Assembly: GCF_014164775.1 (NCBI RefSeq) | Contig: NZ_JACJGB010000001.1 | Span: forward strand, 310,001 to 374,000 | Direction of reading: 5' to 3' | Length of the DNA: 64,000 nucleotides | Source of the DNA: Tessaracoccus sp. MC1679 | GTDB lineage: Bacteria > Actinomycetota > Actinomycetes > Propionibacteriales > Propionibacteriaceae | Part shown: in pieces, positions 7,053 to 15,779 of the stretch | Position numbering within the stretch: position 1 is the stretch's first letter | Layout: each line of letters starts with the position of its first letter | Notes under the pieces: model-generated | What the model saw: the letters and a program-made list of their open reading frames with translations, nothing else | What the model was told of the DNA's origin: nothing | Databases searched by the model: none | Translations under genes and position numbers: made by a program

Positions 7053-8409
7053 CGACCTCACCTTCCTCTGCATCCTCGACGGTCAGGGTGAGCCTGTCGA
7101 CGCGCCAGCCATCCAGACGGGTGACCTTCAGCCGCGCGACCGCCGGGGTCGGTAGCCCATCGCCGTCGGGTCTGGTCTCGTCGCGGACGCCGAGGAGCAC
7201 CTCGTCGCCCACCCGCGGGAAGCGGCCGAGCTGCTCTGTGATGAGGCCGCCGAGGGTGTCGGACTCGCGTCCCTCGGGCAGTTCGATGCTCAGTGTCTCG
7301 CTCGCTTCGTCCGGCCGGAGCAGTCCAGACAAGGACCAACGCCGCTCCTCCAGCTGGCGGTAGGCGCGGGTGGGGTTGTCCTGCTCGTCATCGATCTCGC
7401 CGACGATCTCCTCCACCACGTCCTCAAGGGTCACGATGCCGTCGGTGCCGCCGTATTCATCGACGACGACCGCCATCTGTACCCCGAGTCGAAGGACCTC
7501 GAGCACCGAGCCCAGGGGCATCGTCGAGGGCACGGCCCGGATGGGGCGGACCAGGTCCTGGACGGTGCGGCCAGCCCGGTCCGCCGAGGGGATCGCCAGG
7601 GCGTCCTTGAAGAGCACGACCCCTCGGACGTCGTCGACGCTCTCGCCGATGACCGGGAAACGCGCGTGGCCGCTGGCGCGGACCGCATCGAGAACGTCCG
7701 ACGCGGTCTCGTCGAGCTCGAGGAAGCGGACGCGGGGTCGCGGGGTCATGGCGTCGGAAGCAGTGCGTTCGTTGAGTGCCACGGAGTGTTCGAGCCGCCT
7801 CGCAAGCTCCTCGCCCAGCAGGCCCTGCTGTGCGGAACGGGCGGCGAGCGATCCCAACTCCTGCGCGGAACGGGCGGAGGCGAGCTCCTCCTGCGGCTCC
7901 ATGCCCAGCGCGCGGACGATGTGGTTGGCAGTGCCGTTGAGGAACCACAGCAGCGGCCTGCTCACCCAGGTGAAGCCGCGCTGGAACCCCACCACCGCCC
8001 GCCCCACCTTCAGCGGCTCAGCGATGGCCCAGTTCTTGGGCACCAGCTCGCCGAACACCATCTGGGCCATGGTCGCGATGAGGAAGGCGGCGGTGAAGGC
8101 CACCACGGAGGCCGTCTCCTCGGGCAGGCCGGCGGCGCGGATCGGCACCTGAAGCAGCGCCGCGATCGAAGGCTCCGCGATGAAGCCGACCACCAGGCTG
8201 GTGATGGTGATGCCGAGCTGCGCGCCGGAGAGCTGCGTCGACATGGTGCGGAGCGCCTCGCGCAGCGACTTCGCCTTCGGGTCCGTCTCGGCGAGCCTCG
8301 CCACGCTGGGGCGATCCACGGCCACCAGGGAGAATTCGGCGGCCACGAACATGGCGTTCGCGGCGATCAGCACAACCACGGCCAGGAGCAGTAGCCACTC
8401 GATGATCAT
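7045..8409 (-). CDS. CNNM/HlyC-type membrane protein with CBS and CorC_HlyC domains
   Basis: A 454-residue full-length member of the same family. It has an N-terminal transmembrane region (ANAMFVAAEFSLVAVDRPS; AQLGITITSLVVGFIAEP; MVFGELVPKNWAI), a CBS pair (AMTPRPRVRFLEL; MAVVVDEYGGTDGIVTLEDVVEEIVGEI) and a C-terminal CorC_HlyC transporter-associated domain (SDTLGGLITEQLGRFPRVGDEV). The GELVPKN and DEYGGTxG motifs are diagnostic. It is the first gene of a two-gene operon with the shorter paralogue. Metal-ion export or homeostasis is the family expectation; the substrate is not readable from sequence. Confidence 0.9.
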   Translation of the reverse strand: MIIEWLLLLAVVVLIAANAMFVAAEFSLVAVDRPSVARLAETDPKAKSLREALRTMSTQLSGAQLGITITSLVVGFIAEPSIAALLQVPIRAAGLPEETASVVAFTAAFLIATMAQMVFGELVPKNWAIAEPLKVGRAVVGFQRGFTWVSRPLLWFLNGTANHIVRALGMEPQEELASARSAQELGSLAARSAQQGLLGEELARRLEHSVALNERTASDAMTPRPRVRFLELDETASDVLDAVRASGHARFPVIGESVDDVRGVVLFKDALAIPSADRAGRTVQDLVRPIRAVPSTMPLGSVLEVLRLGVQMAVVVDEYGGTDGIVTLEDVVEEIVGEIDDEQDNPTRAYRQLEERRWSLSGLLRPDEASETLSIELPEGRESDTLGGLITEQLGRFPRVGDEVLLGVRDETRPDGDGLPTPAVARLKVTRLDGWRVDRLTLTVEDAEEGEVDA

Positions 8410-8482
8410 CGTCGCCTCACCCCCGGCGAAGGGCTCAGCGACTTCTGGGCGGCCCCGGAGGGCAAAGGACTATGACCGTCGT

Positions 8483-9736
8483 TCACGCGTCGATCGTACG
8501 TGAACCTCGGTGGACGAACGTCTCGTCCGAGACCTGGGGTACCACCGTCCACGCCGAGCGCGCCCACCCCACGCCGACCACCGCCACGCCCACAAGCACC
8601 GCCGCCACACCTGGCAGCCCGAACTGGGCACCCAGCAGTCCTGCGAGCGGATACGTGAGGAGGAAGCACGCATGCGAGAGCGAAAACTGGGCGGCGAACA
8701 CCGCCGGGCAGGTCTGCTCCGTCGAGTTCCTGCGCAGGAGCCGCGCCGACGGCGTGAGCACCGCAGAGGTCGCGGCGCCGATGACGAACCAGAGCACGAG
8801 CATCAGCAACCAGGCGAGCGCGTTGTCGACCCAGGCGAGGACTCCGGCGGCCATTGCCAGTGCGACGGGGAGGATGGCGGCGCCCGCGAGCATCACCCGC
8901 GTGTCGGGCAACTGCTCGAGGAGCCGCGGCACAACCAACGCCAGCAGCATCGAGCCGGCCCCGTAGGCGGCCAGCAGCAGGGCCACGTCACCCTGATCGC
9001 GCCCGAGGTACGCGCGCACGATCACGACGGTGTTGACGATCACCATCGCGGTCGTGGCAGCCACGACGAGGTTGATCCCCAACAGCCCGCGCAGTTCGGG
9101 CGCGGCCCAGAAGTGCCGGGTGCCGCTGGTCAGGCGCTCGAGGAACGGCGCGGGAGGGGGCGGCTCGACCTGTGGGAGCCGGGTGACAGCCACCAGAACC
9201 GCTGAGCCGGCAAAACCCACGACGGTGCCCACGAACAGGTCCTGATATCCCACCACCGCCAACAGAAGGGCGGCGATCATGGGGCTGGCGAGGGCCTCCG
9301 TGTCGTAGGCCAGCCGCGACAACGAGAGCGCCCGCGTGTACTCCCGCTCTTGGGGTAGCACCGACGGGATCAGCGCCTGGAAGGCCGGCGTGAACGTGGC
9401 CGAGGCCGACTGAAGCAGGAAGATCAGCGCATATATCTGCCACGGCTCGCTGACGAACGGCAGGCACAGAGCGACGCCGGCGCGTACCAGGTCCGCGGTG
9501 ATGAGCAGCGGCTTGCGCGGCACCCGGGCGACGACGGCGGACATCACGGGGGCGACGCCAACGTAGGCCGCCATCTTGATGGTCATCGCGAGCCCCATCA
9601 CCGCGCCGGCGCTGTCCGGCGAGACCTCGAAGGCCAACAACCCTAGGGCGACGGTGAGCAGGCCGGTGCCGAGAAGCGCGATCATCTGGGCGGAGAACAG
9701 GGTCCGGTAGCTGCGGTTGCGAAGGACTATCAGCAT
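8483..9736 (-). CDS. MFS transporter, probable exporter
   Basis: A 417-residue major facilitator protein with about 12 hydrophobic segments, resembling the MFS_3/enterobactin-exporter-like group (MLIVLRNRSYRTLFSAQMIALLGTG opening, loop VARVPRKPLLITADLVRAG between helices 2 and 3). It lies 15 nt downstream of an ArsR regulator carrying a KmtR-like set of metal ligands and is presumably its target. The context suggests efflux of nickel, cobalt or another transition metal, or of a chelate. The family alone does not fix the substrate. Confidence 0.82.
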   Translation of the reverse strand: MLIVLRNRSYRTLFSAQMIALLGTGLLTVALGLLAFEVSPDSAGAVMGLAMTIKMAAYVGVAPVMSAVVARVPRKPLLITADLVRAGVALCLPFVSEPWQIYALIFLLQSASATFTPAFQALIPSVLPQEREYTRALSLSRLAYDTEALASPMIAALLLAVVGYQDLFVGTVVGFAGSAVLVAVTRLPQVEPPPPAPFLERLTSGTRHFWAAPELRGLLGINLVVAATTAMVIVNTVVIVRAYLGRDQGDVALLLAAYGAGSMLLALVVPRLLEQLPDTRVMLAGAAILPVALAMAAGVLAWVDNALAWLLMLVLWFVIGAATSAVLTPSARLLRRNSTEQTCPAVFAAQFSLSHACFLLTYPLAGLLGAQFGLPGVAAVLVGVAVVGVGWARSAWTVVPQVSDETFVHRGSRTIDA

Positions 9737-9751
9737 AGTGAGGACCCGCGC

Positions 9752-10171
9752 TCAGGCGTCGGAGGACCTGCGGCGGGGGCCCAGCCTGTCGGTCCCCCGC
9801 TGCGGGGCGTCGTCGTTCACGACGGTGTGGTGCAGCGGCGTCTGCCCGGTCGCAGCGACGGAGTGCTCCGCCTGCCTGACGGCCTCCAGGATGACGCCGA
9901 GGGCGTGCTCGTCGGCGAGCTTGTACAGAACCTTGGTGCCGTCCTGCCGGGTGGTGACCATGCGCGCCATCCGGAGCCGGGCAAGGTGCTGGGACACGCC
10001 GGAGGGATTCTTGCCCACCCTTTCGGCCAGTTCACCCACGGACAGCTCGTCCGTGGATTGGAGGGAGAGGATGACCCGGATCCGGGTGGGGTCCGACAGC
10101 AGGGCGAGCACCTCGGCGGCGAGGTCTACGAACTCCGAGGGGACGTCATGAGCCTTCTTGTCCGCGTGCAT
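9752..10171 (-). CDS. ArsR/SmtB family metal-responsive regulator (KmtR-like)
   Basis: A 139-residue winged-helix repressor; the recognition helix is in NPSGVSQHLARLRMARMV (about residues 55-72). In and after helix alpha-5 there are Asp87, His89, Glu102 and His103, then His114-His115. The His-x12-Glu-His spacing is that recalled for mycobacterial KmtR (His88, Glu101, His102, then two His), which senses Ni and Co; here the distal His pair is three residues further away. The SmtB/NmtR DxH(x10)H pattern is broken because Gln100 replaces the third ligand. First gene of an operon with the MFS gene, so the usual derepression of metal efflux is inferred. Confidence 0.87.
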   Translation of the reverse strand: MHADKKAHDVPSEFVDLAAEVLALLSDPTRIRVILSLQSTDELSVGELAERVGKNPSGVSQHLARLRMARMVTTRQDGTKVLYKLADEHALGVILEAVRQAEHSVAATGQTPLHHTVVNDDAPQRGTDRLGPRRRSSDA

Positions 10172-10275
10172 ACGCAGATACTAATACACATCATGTCCTA
10201 CTCCGCCCGCAGTACCCCGCTCAGCCTGCGCCCGGACGACGCGCCCGCCCCCGCCTCGCGCCTAAGGTGACGGCT

Positions 10276-11445
10276 ATGGCCCCACGTCACACCCTCCGCC
10301 TACCCGCGGAGCTCGCCATCGTGGGCGCCGCGGCGATGCTGACCCTCGTGGCGGGCCCCACGATTGCTTCGAGCCCGCCGCACGGGGGCGCGCCGTACGC
10401 CTACGGATGGTTGGACATCGTCCTCACCCTGGTGGCGGCCGCTGCGGTGGTGGGTCGCCGCTGGCACCTCGCCCCGGCCTTCTGGGTGTCCGTGGCGGCG
10501 TCCGCCATCGCGCAGGCGAGCGGCCACCCGTTGAACCTGGCCCCGTTCGCGCCCGCCGCGCTGGCCTTCTCGCTCGCCCTGCACCGGGAGCGCCGCACGG
10601 TGATGATCTCTGCCGCCGGCGCCACCGTCGTGCTCGTGAGCGCGACCCTGGCGGGCGTGCTCTCGGGGGCGCCGTGGTGGGGGAAGCCGGGCGAGGGATT
10701 CCTCTGGTTGTGGATCGGGACGGCGATCGGGTTGGCGGCGCGCAGCCAGCGTCTGATGGTGGAGGCCCTCGAGCAGCGGGCAGAGCGCGCGGAGGCGGCC
10801 AACGACCAGTTGGCGCTGCGCCTCGTCGCCGAGGACAGGGTCCGCATCGCGCGCGAGCTGCACGACGTGATGGCCCACCACGTGAGCGTGATCAACGTCC
10901 AGGCCGGCGTCGCCGGTCACCTCCTGCGCAGCGACCCTGCCACGGCCGAGGCGTCGATCGGCCACATCCGCACGGCCGCGGCCACCGTGCTCGACGAACT
11001 GCAGGGCATCCTCGGCGTCCTGCGCCAGGACGAGAGCCTGGTTCCCTCCGCCGCGGCTCCCGCCCCCACGGACCTGGCCGACACGTTCGACGCGGCCCGC
11101 AGGCTCGGCGTGCCCCTCACCGTCACCGGACCCACCGGCCTCGACGGGGTGGCCCCGCTGGCCGGCCACGCCGCGCATCGACTGGTGCAGGAGGCCCTGA
11201 CCAACGCGCGCAAGCACGCCCCGGGCGCCCCCGTGAGCGTGGTCATCCGCCGCGGGGACACGCTGAGCATCGAGATCAGCAACCCGGTGCCCCCCGGGGA
11301 GCGGGAACAGGGGCCATCGAGCGGCTTCGGCCTGATGGGGATGCGCGAACGCGTGCTGGCCGCCGGCGGAACTCTCACCCTCACCCACGACCCCGGCCTG
11401 TTCGTCGTGACCGCCGAGCTGCCCCTTCTGAGGGAGGACTCATGA
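10276..11445 (+). CDS. NarL-type sensor histidine kinase
   Basis: A 389-residue sensor kinase. About four to five N-terminal transmembrane helices form a membrane sensor without a large extracellular loop. They are followed by a HisKA_3 dimerisation domain with phospho-acceptor His196 (RIARELHDVMAHHVSVI) and an HATPase domain (LVQEALTNARKHAPG; GFGLMGMRERVLAAGG). The ATG at 10276 is preceded by AAGGTGA. Its stop overlaps the response regulator start by 4 bp (ATGA), so the pair is co-translated. The adjacent flavocytochrome/ABC genes are the natural candidate targets, but that is inference. Confidence 0.93.
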   Translation: MAPRHTLRLPAELAIVGAAAMLTLVAGPTIASSPPHGGAPYAYGWLDIVLTLVAAAAVVGRRWHLAPAFWVSVAASAIAQASGHPLNLAPFAPAALAFSLALHRERRTVMISAAGATVVLVSATLAGVLSGAPWWGKPGEGFLWLWIGTAIGLAARSQRLMVEALEQRAERAEAANDQLALRLVAEDRVRIARELHDVMAHHVSVINVQAGVAGHLLRSDPATAEASIGHIRTAAATVLDELQGILGVLRQDESLVPSAAAPAPTDLADTFDAARRLGVPLTVTGPTGLDGVAPLAGHAAHRLVQEALTNARKHAPGAPVSVVIRRGDTLSIEISNPVPPGEREQGPSSGFGLMGMRERVLAAGGTLTLTHDPGLFVVTAELPLLREDS

Positions 11446-12125
11446 CCATCCGAGTGGTGCTCGCCGACGACCAGGCCCTGGTCAGGAGCGGGTTCGCGGC
11501 GTTGATCAACTCGGACCCCCAGCTGGAGGTGGTGGGCCTGGCCGCCGACGGGGAGGAGGCGCTCCGGCTGGTGCGCGAGACGGCCGCCGATGTCGTCCTC
11601 ATGGACGTGCGGATGCCAGTGCTCGACGGGTTGGAGGCCACCCGCAGGATCTGCGCCGACGACGACCTGGCCGGGGTCCGGGTTCTCATCCTGACCACCT
11701 TCGAGCTGGACGAGTACGTCTTCGAGGCCCTCCGCGCCGGGGCCTCGGGGTTCCTCGGCAAGGGAGTCGAACCGGCGCAGCTGCTGGAGGCCATCCGCAT
11801 CGTCGCAGCCGGCGAACAGCTGCTGTCGCCGGCCGCGACGAAGGGGCTGATCGCCAGGTTCCTCGCCCAGCCCACGAGCGTCGCCCAGGCCACCGAGGCG
11901 GGTGGCCGACTCCCGCTCCCGCTGCTCACCGACCGCGAGCGCGAACTGGTGGCCCTGGCCGCGGAGGGCCTCACCAACGACGACATCGCGGCCCGCCTGG
12001 TGCTCTCCCCGTTGACCGTGAAGACGCACCTCAACCGGGCTATGACCAAGTTGAACCTGCGCGACCGCGCCCAGCTGGTGGTGGCGGCGTACCAGTCCGG
12101 CCTGGTCCGCGTCGGGCATCCCTGA
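11442..12125 (+). CDS. NarL/LuxR-type response regulator
   Basis: A 227-residue regulator. The receiver domain carries the acidic pair ADDQ, phospho-acceptor Asp55 (VVLMDVRMPVLDG), Thr in ILTTF and the conserved Lys in FLGKG. The C-terminal LuxR helix-turn-helix (LTDRERELVALAAEGLTNDD, then SPLTVKTHLNRAMTKLNLRD) is complete. The start overlaps the kinase stop by 4 bp. An inverted repeat CCTACT-N8-AGTAGG directly after the stop (12126-12145) could be a weak hairpin or an operator for the next gene. Confidence 0.94.
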   Translation: MTIRVVLADDQALVRSGFAALINSDPQLEVVGLAADGEEALRLVRETAADVVLMDVRMPVLDGLEATRRICADDDLAGVRVLILTTFELDEYVFEALRAGASGFLGKGVEPAQLLEAIRIVAAGEQLLSPAATKGLIARFLAQPTSVAQATEAGGRLPLPLLTDRERELVALAAEGLTNDDIAARLVLSPLTVKTHLNRAMTKLNLRDRAQLVVAAYQSGLVRVGHP

Positions 12126-12203
12126 CCTACTGCGATCGGAGTAGGCCCCGGTTGCCGCGCCGGGCGGATGTGGGGCGCAGAGGCCCTGGCAGAGGATGAA
12201 ACC

Positions 12204-14381
12204 ATGTCGCATCACGCCAGCACCGTGTCACTCCGTCCGCCCAGCGCGGGGCTGTGGCTCCGCCCCGGAATGGTGGCCACCGTCGCGGGTGCCGTGGTCA
12301 TCGCGGTGCTGTGGATGGCGCTGCTGCCGGCCGACAAGCCCCTCGGTGACCGCGTGGGCGAGACCCTGGGCGTGGAGGCGATCTGGTTGATGTCCGCCGC
12401 CATGCTCTCGATCACCCAGCGCCCGGCGCCAGCGAGGCTCTTCGGTGGGATCGACGCGCAGCTGTGGTGGCACCGGGTGGCGGGGACGCTCGGGTTCGCC
12501 CTGGCCATCGTGCATCCCCGGATCATGGCCACGCGGGGCGAGCCGAGTGCCACCTCAATGGTGATGGAAGTCATGGAGAAGGTGACCGTGCTGCTGATCG
12601 CCTGGGCGTTCCTCGCGCCGGGAACCCGGGCGGCGCGCTGGCGAGGCCCCCTCGGGTGGATCGCCCGCAGCAGCTACGACATCTGGCGGATCATGCACGC
12701 CGTGCTCGCCGTGTACGTCCTTGCCGCCATGTATCACGGCTTCGTCGACGCGGAGCTGACCCCCTCGTCGGTGGCCCTGCGCGCGGTCTACCTCGTCGTG
12801 TGCGCCTACGGCGTGTGGGCGGTGCTCGACCGGACGCTCGCCCGCCACGCCCGTGGCTGGTTTCGCAACGGCACCGTCACGCAGGTCCACCGGCTCAGCG
12901 ACCTCGTGGCCATGGTCCACGTCAAGCCCGATCGCGACCGCGGATTCCTGCCGGGCCACTTCGTGTACCTGGGGCTTCGGTCCGCGCGCGAGCGGGCGCA
13001 CCCGTTCACCGTCGCCGGCGTCAGCCCCGACGGGGAACTCGAACTGGGGGTGAAGGCGTCCGGCAAGGGCACGCGCCGGCTCGTCGAGCGCGTGGCGGTG
13101 GGCGACCGCGTGTGGCTCAGCGCCCCCCAGGGGTCCACCGATCCCGTCCCGCACGAGCCCAGCAACGTCTGGGTGGCTGGCGGCGCGGGGATCGCGCCCA
13201 TGATCGCGACCATCAGGACGGCCGGTGAAGACGGACCGGGTGGACGGGTGACCCTGCTGTGGTCACGCCGGGACGCCGTCGCGAGCCCCATGGAGGGGGA
13301 ACTGCTGGACAGCGCCGCCCGGTATCCGTGGCTCACCGTGCGCTTCATCGACACCACAGCCGAGCCCAGGGTGAGCGCCGCGGACGTCCTCACCGCCGGG
13401 GGCGTCGACGCGGACCAGCTGGGAGTGCGGATGTGCGGGCCCACGTCGATGATGCAGCAGTTGGCCTCCGAGCTGCGCACGGCCGGCGTTTCCGCGGAGC
13501 GGCTGCACGTGGAGCCTACGCGTTCCGGTGAGACCCGGCTTGGGCGAATCGACGGCAGCGCCACCTACCACCGGCGCAGTACCGCAGGAGCCCACATCGA
13601 GACGATGCGTCAGGGGCGCAGGCTGCGGATGATTGAAGATGCCGCCCGCTTCCACGCGGCCGGCTTTCATCAGGAGGATCAGTTGACCAGCCCCATCATC
13701 TCGGCCCGCGAGGTGCACAAGACCTACGGCCGTGGCCAGAGCAGCTTCGAGGCGCTCCGCGGCGTCACCCTAGACATCCAGCCGGGCGAGAGCATCGCGA
13801 TCCTCGGCAAGAGCGGATCCGGCAAGTCCACCCTCATGCACACGCTCGCGCTGCTGGACGCGCCGACGTCGGGCAGCATCACGCTGGAGGGCGTCGACAC
13901 CGGTGAGCTGCGCGGACGGCGGCTCAACCGCACCCGCAACCAGACCTTCGGGTTCGTGTTCCAGCAGTTCTTCCTCACGCCGAGCGCGACGGTGCTCGAC
14001 AACGTCACGCTGCCGCTGAAGATCGCGGGAATCCCGCGCAGCGAGCGACGACGGCGGGGCATGGAGGTGCTGGAGCAGCTCGAGCTCGACGACAAGTCCA
14101 GGAACAAGGCCAGCGACCTGTCCGGCGGCCAGAAGCAGCGGGTGGTGATCGCGCGGGCCCTGATCAACACTCCTCGGATCATCTTCGCCGACGAGCCCAC
14201 CGGCAACCTCGACTCGGCCACCGGCGCCGTCGTCGAGAACATCCTGCTGGACCTCAACCGCCAGCACGGCATCACGCTCATCATCGTGACCCATGACGAC
14301 GACCTCGCCGCACGCTGCGACCGCCGCCTCCTCATCCGCGACGGGCTCCTCGTCGGCGACGAGCAGGTGGTGGCGGCATGA
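12204..14381 (+). CDS. Flavocytochrome (ferric-reductase-like) in one frame with a MacB-type ABC ATPase
   Basis: One uninterrupted 725-codon frame with two unrelated modules. Residues 1-210 hold about six helices with His pairs spaced as in NOX/FRE haem ligands (HRVAGTLGFALAIVH and HAVLAVYVLAAMYH). Residues 215-437 are an FAD/NAD(P)H reductase with HPFTVAG, GGAGIAPMI and CGPTSMM. After a linker with less biased codons (about 438-493) comes an ABC ATPase: Walker A GKSGSGKST (about 534), signature LSGGQKQR, Walker B IIFADEP, H-loop VTHD. The ATG at 12204 has a GAGGATG ribosome binding site. A TTG at 13683 also has AGGAGG 5 nt upstream, so the ATPase may be made separately. No stop separates them; a lost stop or sequencing error is possible. 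Confidence 0.8.
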   Translation: MSHHASTVSLRPPSAGLWLRPGMVATVAGAVVIAVLWMALLPADKPLGDRVGETLGVEAIWLMSAAMLSITQRPAPARLFGGIDAQLWWHRVAGTLGFALAIVHPRIMATRGEPSATSMVMEVMEKVTVLLIAWAFLAPGTRAARWRGPLGWIARSSYDIWRIMHAVLAVYVLAAMYHGFVDAELTPSSVALRAVYLVVCAYGVWAVLDRTLARHARGWFRNGTVTQVHRLSDLVAMVHVKPDRDRGFLPGHFVYLGLRSARERAHPFTVAGVSPDGELELGVKASGKGTRRLVERVAVGDRVWLSAPQGSTDPVPHEPSNVWVAGGAGIAPMIATIRTAGEDGPGGRVTLLWSRRDAVASPMEGELLDSAARYPWLTVRFIDTTAEPRVSAADVLTAGGVDADQLGVRMCGPTSMMQQLASELRTAGVSAERLHVEPTRSGETRLGRIDGSATYHRRSTAGAHIETMRQGRRLRMIEDAARFHAAGFHQEDQLTSPIISAREVHKTYGRGQSSFEALRGVTLDIQPGESIAILGKSGSGKSTLMHTLALLDAPTSGSITLEGVDTGELRGRRLNRTRNQTFGFVFQQFFLTPSATVLDNVTLPLKIAGIPRSERRRRGMEVLEQLELDDKSRNKASDLSGGQKQRVVIARALINTPRIIFADEPTGNLDSATGAVVENILLDLNRQHGITLIIVTHDDDLAARCDRRLLIRDGLLVGDEQVVAA
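13683..14381 (+). CDS. Possible internally initiated MacB/LolD-type ABC ATPase
   Basis: Alternative product of the fused frame. A TTG at 13683 with AGGAGG at 13672-13677 would give a 232-residue protein starting TSPIISAREVHKTYG, which is exactly the normal N-terminus and length of LolD/MacB-type ATPases. It contains a complete Walker A, Q-loop (FGFVFQQFFL), signature, Walker B and switch His. It would pair with the FtsX-like permease whose start overlaps its stop by 4 bp. Overlaps the parent CDS and is listed to mark the probable start. Confidence 0.5.
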   Translation: MTSPIISAREVHKTYGRGQSSFEALRGVTLDIQPGESIAILGKSGSGKSTLMHTLALLDAPTSGSITLEGVDTGELRGRRLNRTRNQTFGFVFQQFFLTPSATVLDNVTLPLKIAGIPRSERRRRGMEVLEQLELDDKSRNKASDLSGGQKQRVVIARALINTPRIIFADEPTGNLDSATGAVVENILLDLNRQHGITLIIVTHDDDLAARCDRRLLIRDGLLVGDEQVVAA

Positions 14382-15688
14382 AGGCCCACGACCTCGTCTC
14401 ATCGGCGTTCGCCAACGTGTGGCGCTCCAAGACCCGCACCATCCTGACGGTCCTGGCGATCTTCGTCGGGGCGTTCACGCTCACCCTCACCAGCGGGCTG
14501 GGCACCGGCATCAACCGCTACATCGACGACACGGTCACCGCCGTCGGCGCCTCGGACGTGCTCACCGTGACCCGCACGGCGGAGGGCGAGTCCGGCATGC
14601 GCGGCGCCTCCGGGCCCCGCGAGTACGACCCCGACGCCATCAGCAGCGACCATCCCGGCCCCGGCGGCGGCGGGGTGGTCACCGCGCTCACGCAGGACGA
14701 CCTCGACGAGCTGGCGGGCATCGACGGCGTGCTGGACGTGCAGCCCACCAGATCGCTCAACCCGGACTTCATCCAGGCGGGCGACGGCACCCCCTACGTC
14801 GTCAACGTGGGCAGCCTCGTATCAGGCCAGGAGATCCAGCTGGTCGCCGGCCAGGCTCCCGACGACGCGTCGGACGAGTCGCAGCTGGTGCTGCCCGTGT
14901 CCTACGTCGAGCCGCTCGGCTTCGCCGACGAGGCGGACGCGATCGGGCAGAGCGTGACCCTGCAGATCAGCGACGCGCTCCGCACCGCGCACACCATGGA
15001 GGCCACCGTCGTCGGCGTCGCCGAGGAGGGACTCGCCTCCCCCACGGGCGCGAGCATCGTGCTCAACGACACCCTCAGCGTGGCCCTCGAGGAGGCGCAG
15101 AACACGGGCCTCCCCGCCGACGAGGAGGACCGCTACGCGGAGGCATCCGTCTGGTACGACGCCGGCGCCACCACGGAGGAGACCGAAGCGCTCCAGGACC
15201 GGCTGGCGGACGCCGGCTACTCCGCCGTCACGGTCTCCGACCAGCTGGGGACCTTCACCACCGTCATCGACGGGATCGTGCTGGTGCTCAACGCGTTCGC
15301 GATCATCGCGCTGCTGGCCGCCAGCTTCGGGATCGTCAACACGCTGTACATGTCGGTGCAGGAGCGGACCCGCGAGATCGGCCTGATGAAGGCCATGGGG
15401 ATGGGGAACGGGCGGGTGTTCGGGCTGTTCAGCCTGGAGGCCACCGTCATCGGCCTGCTCGGGAGCGTGCTGGGCGTGGGTGTGGCCATGCTGGCGGGTG
15501 GCGTCCTGAGCCGCATGCTGTCGCGCACCCTCCTGGCGGACCTGCCGGGACTCACGCTGATCGCGTTCGACCCCCTGGCTGTGGGGGCGGTCATCGCCCT
15601 GGTGGTTGCCATCGCCTTCCTCGCCGGGACGTTCCCGGCGGCGCGGGCCGCGCGGGCGGATCCGGTGAACTCGCTGCGCTACGAGTGA
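14378..15688 (+). CDS. MacB/FtsX-type ABC transporter permease
   Basis: A 436-residue permease: one N-terminal helix (TILTVLAIFVGAFTLTLTSGLG), a large extracytoplasmic MacB-PCD domain (about 50-300) and three C-terminal helices with the FtsX signature (NTLYMSVQERTREIGLMKAMGM; LEATVIGLLGSVLGVGVAML; PLAVGAVIALVVAIAFLAGTFPAARAARADPVNSLRYE). The start overlaps the upstream ATPase stop by 4 bp. With that ATPase it forms a MacB-like transporter; substrates of this class include peptides, lipoproteins and antibiotics. Association with the adjacent two-component system is inferred from position. Confidence 0.93.
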   Translation: MKAHDLVSSAFANVWRSKTRTILTVLAIFVGAFTLTLTSGLGTGINRYIDDTVTAVGASDVLTVTRTAEGESGMRGASGPREYDPDAISSDHPGPGGGGVVTALTQDDLDELAGIDGVLDVQPTRSLNPDFIQAGDGTPYVVNVGSLVSGQEIQLVAGQAPDDASDESQLVLPVSYVEPLGFADEADAIGQSVTLQISDALRTAHTMEATVVGVAEEGLASPTGASIVLNDTLSVALEEAQNTGLPADEEDRYAEASVWYDAGATTEETEALQDRLADAGYSAVTVSDQLGTFTTVIDGIVLVLNAFAIIALLAASFGIVNTLYMSVQERTREIGLMKAMGMGNGRVFGLFSLEATVIGLLGSVLGVGVAMLAGGVLSRMLSRTLLADLPGLTLIAFDPLAVGAVIALVVAIAFLAGTFPAARAARADPVNSLRYE

Positions 15689-15692
15689 TCCC

Positions 15693-15728
15693 GTGTTGCC
15701 CGGCGCTCTGGGGGGCGTCGGGCAACAC
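15693..15728 (+). terminator. Intrinsic terminator after the ABC permease
   Basis: A 13-bp stem (GTGTTGCCCG with CGGGCAACAC, extended inward by three pairs including one G-U) lies 4 nt after the permease stop and is followed by GTTTCCCCC. It ends the transporter operon before the copB promoter. Confidence 0.75.
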
Positions 15729-15743
15729 GTTTCCCCCAAAGGC

Positions 15744-15771
15744 TTGATTTGATACCCCCTGGGGGTATATA
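15744..15771 (+). promoter_or_regulatory. copB promoter with CsoR-type operator
   Basis: A perfect 17-bp palindrome ATACCCCCTGGGGGTAT (15752-15768) matches the CsoR-family operator form. It is embedded between a -35-like TTGATT (15744-15749) and a -10-like TATATA (15766-15771, 16-bp spacer), so binding would block RNA polymerase. The copB ATG follows only 8 nt after the -10 box, implying a leaderless mRNA. No csoR gene is in the window. Confidence 0.8.
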
Positions 15772-15779
15772 CCTGAGAC

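Noticed and set aside
10172..10266. AT-rich stretch upstream of the ArsR gene as a defined metal operator
   Set aside because: The 10180-10195 region is unusually AT-rich and probably contains the operator, but no convincing 12-2-12 type symmetry was found, so no site is claimed.
12126..12145. CCTACT-N8-AGTAGG after the response regulator as a terminator
   Set aside because: Six-bp arms without a following T tract are too weak to call; it could equally be an operator for the next gene, so it is only mentioned with the response regulator.
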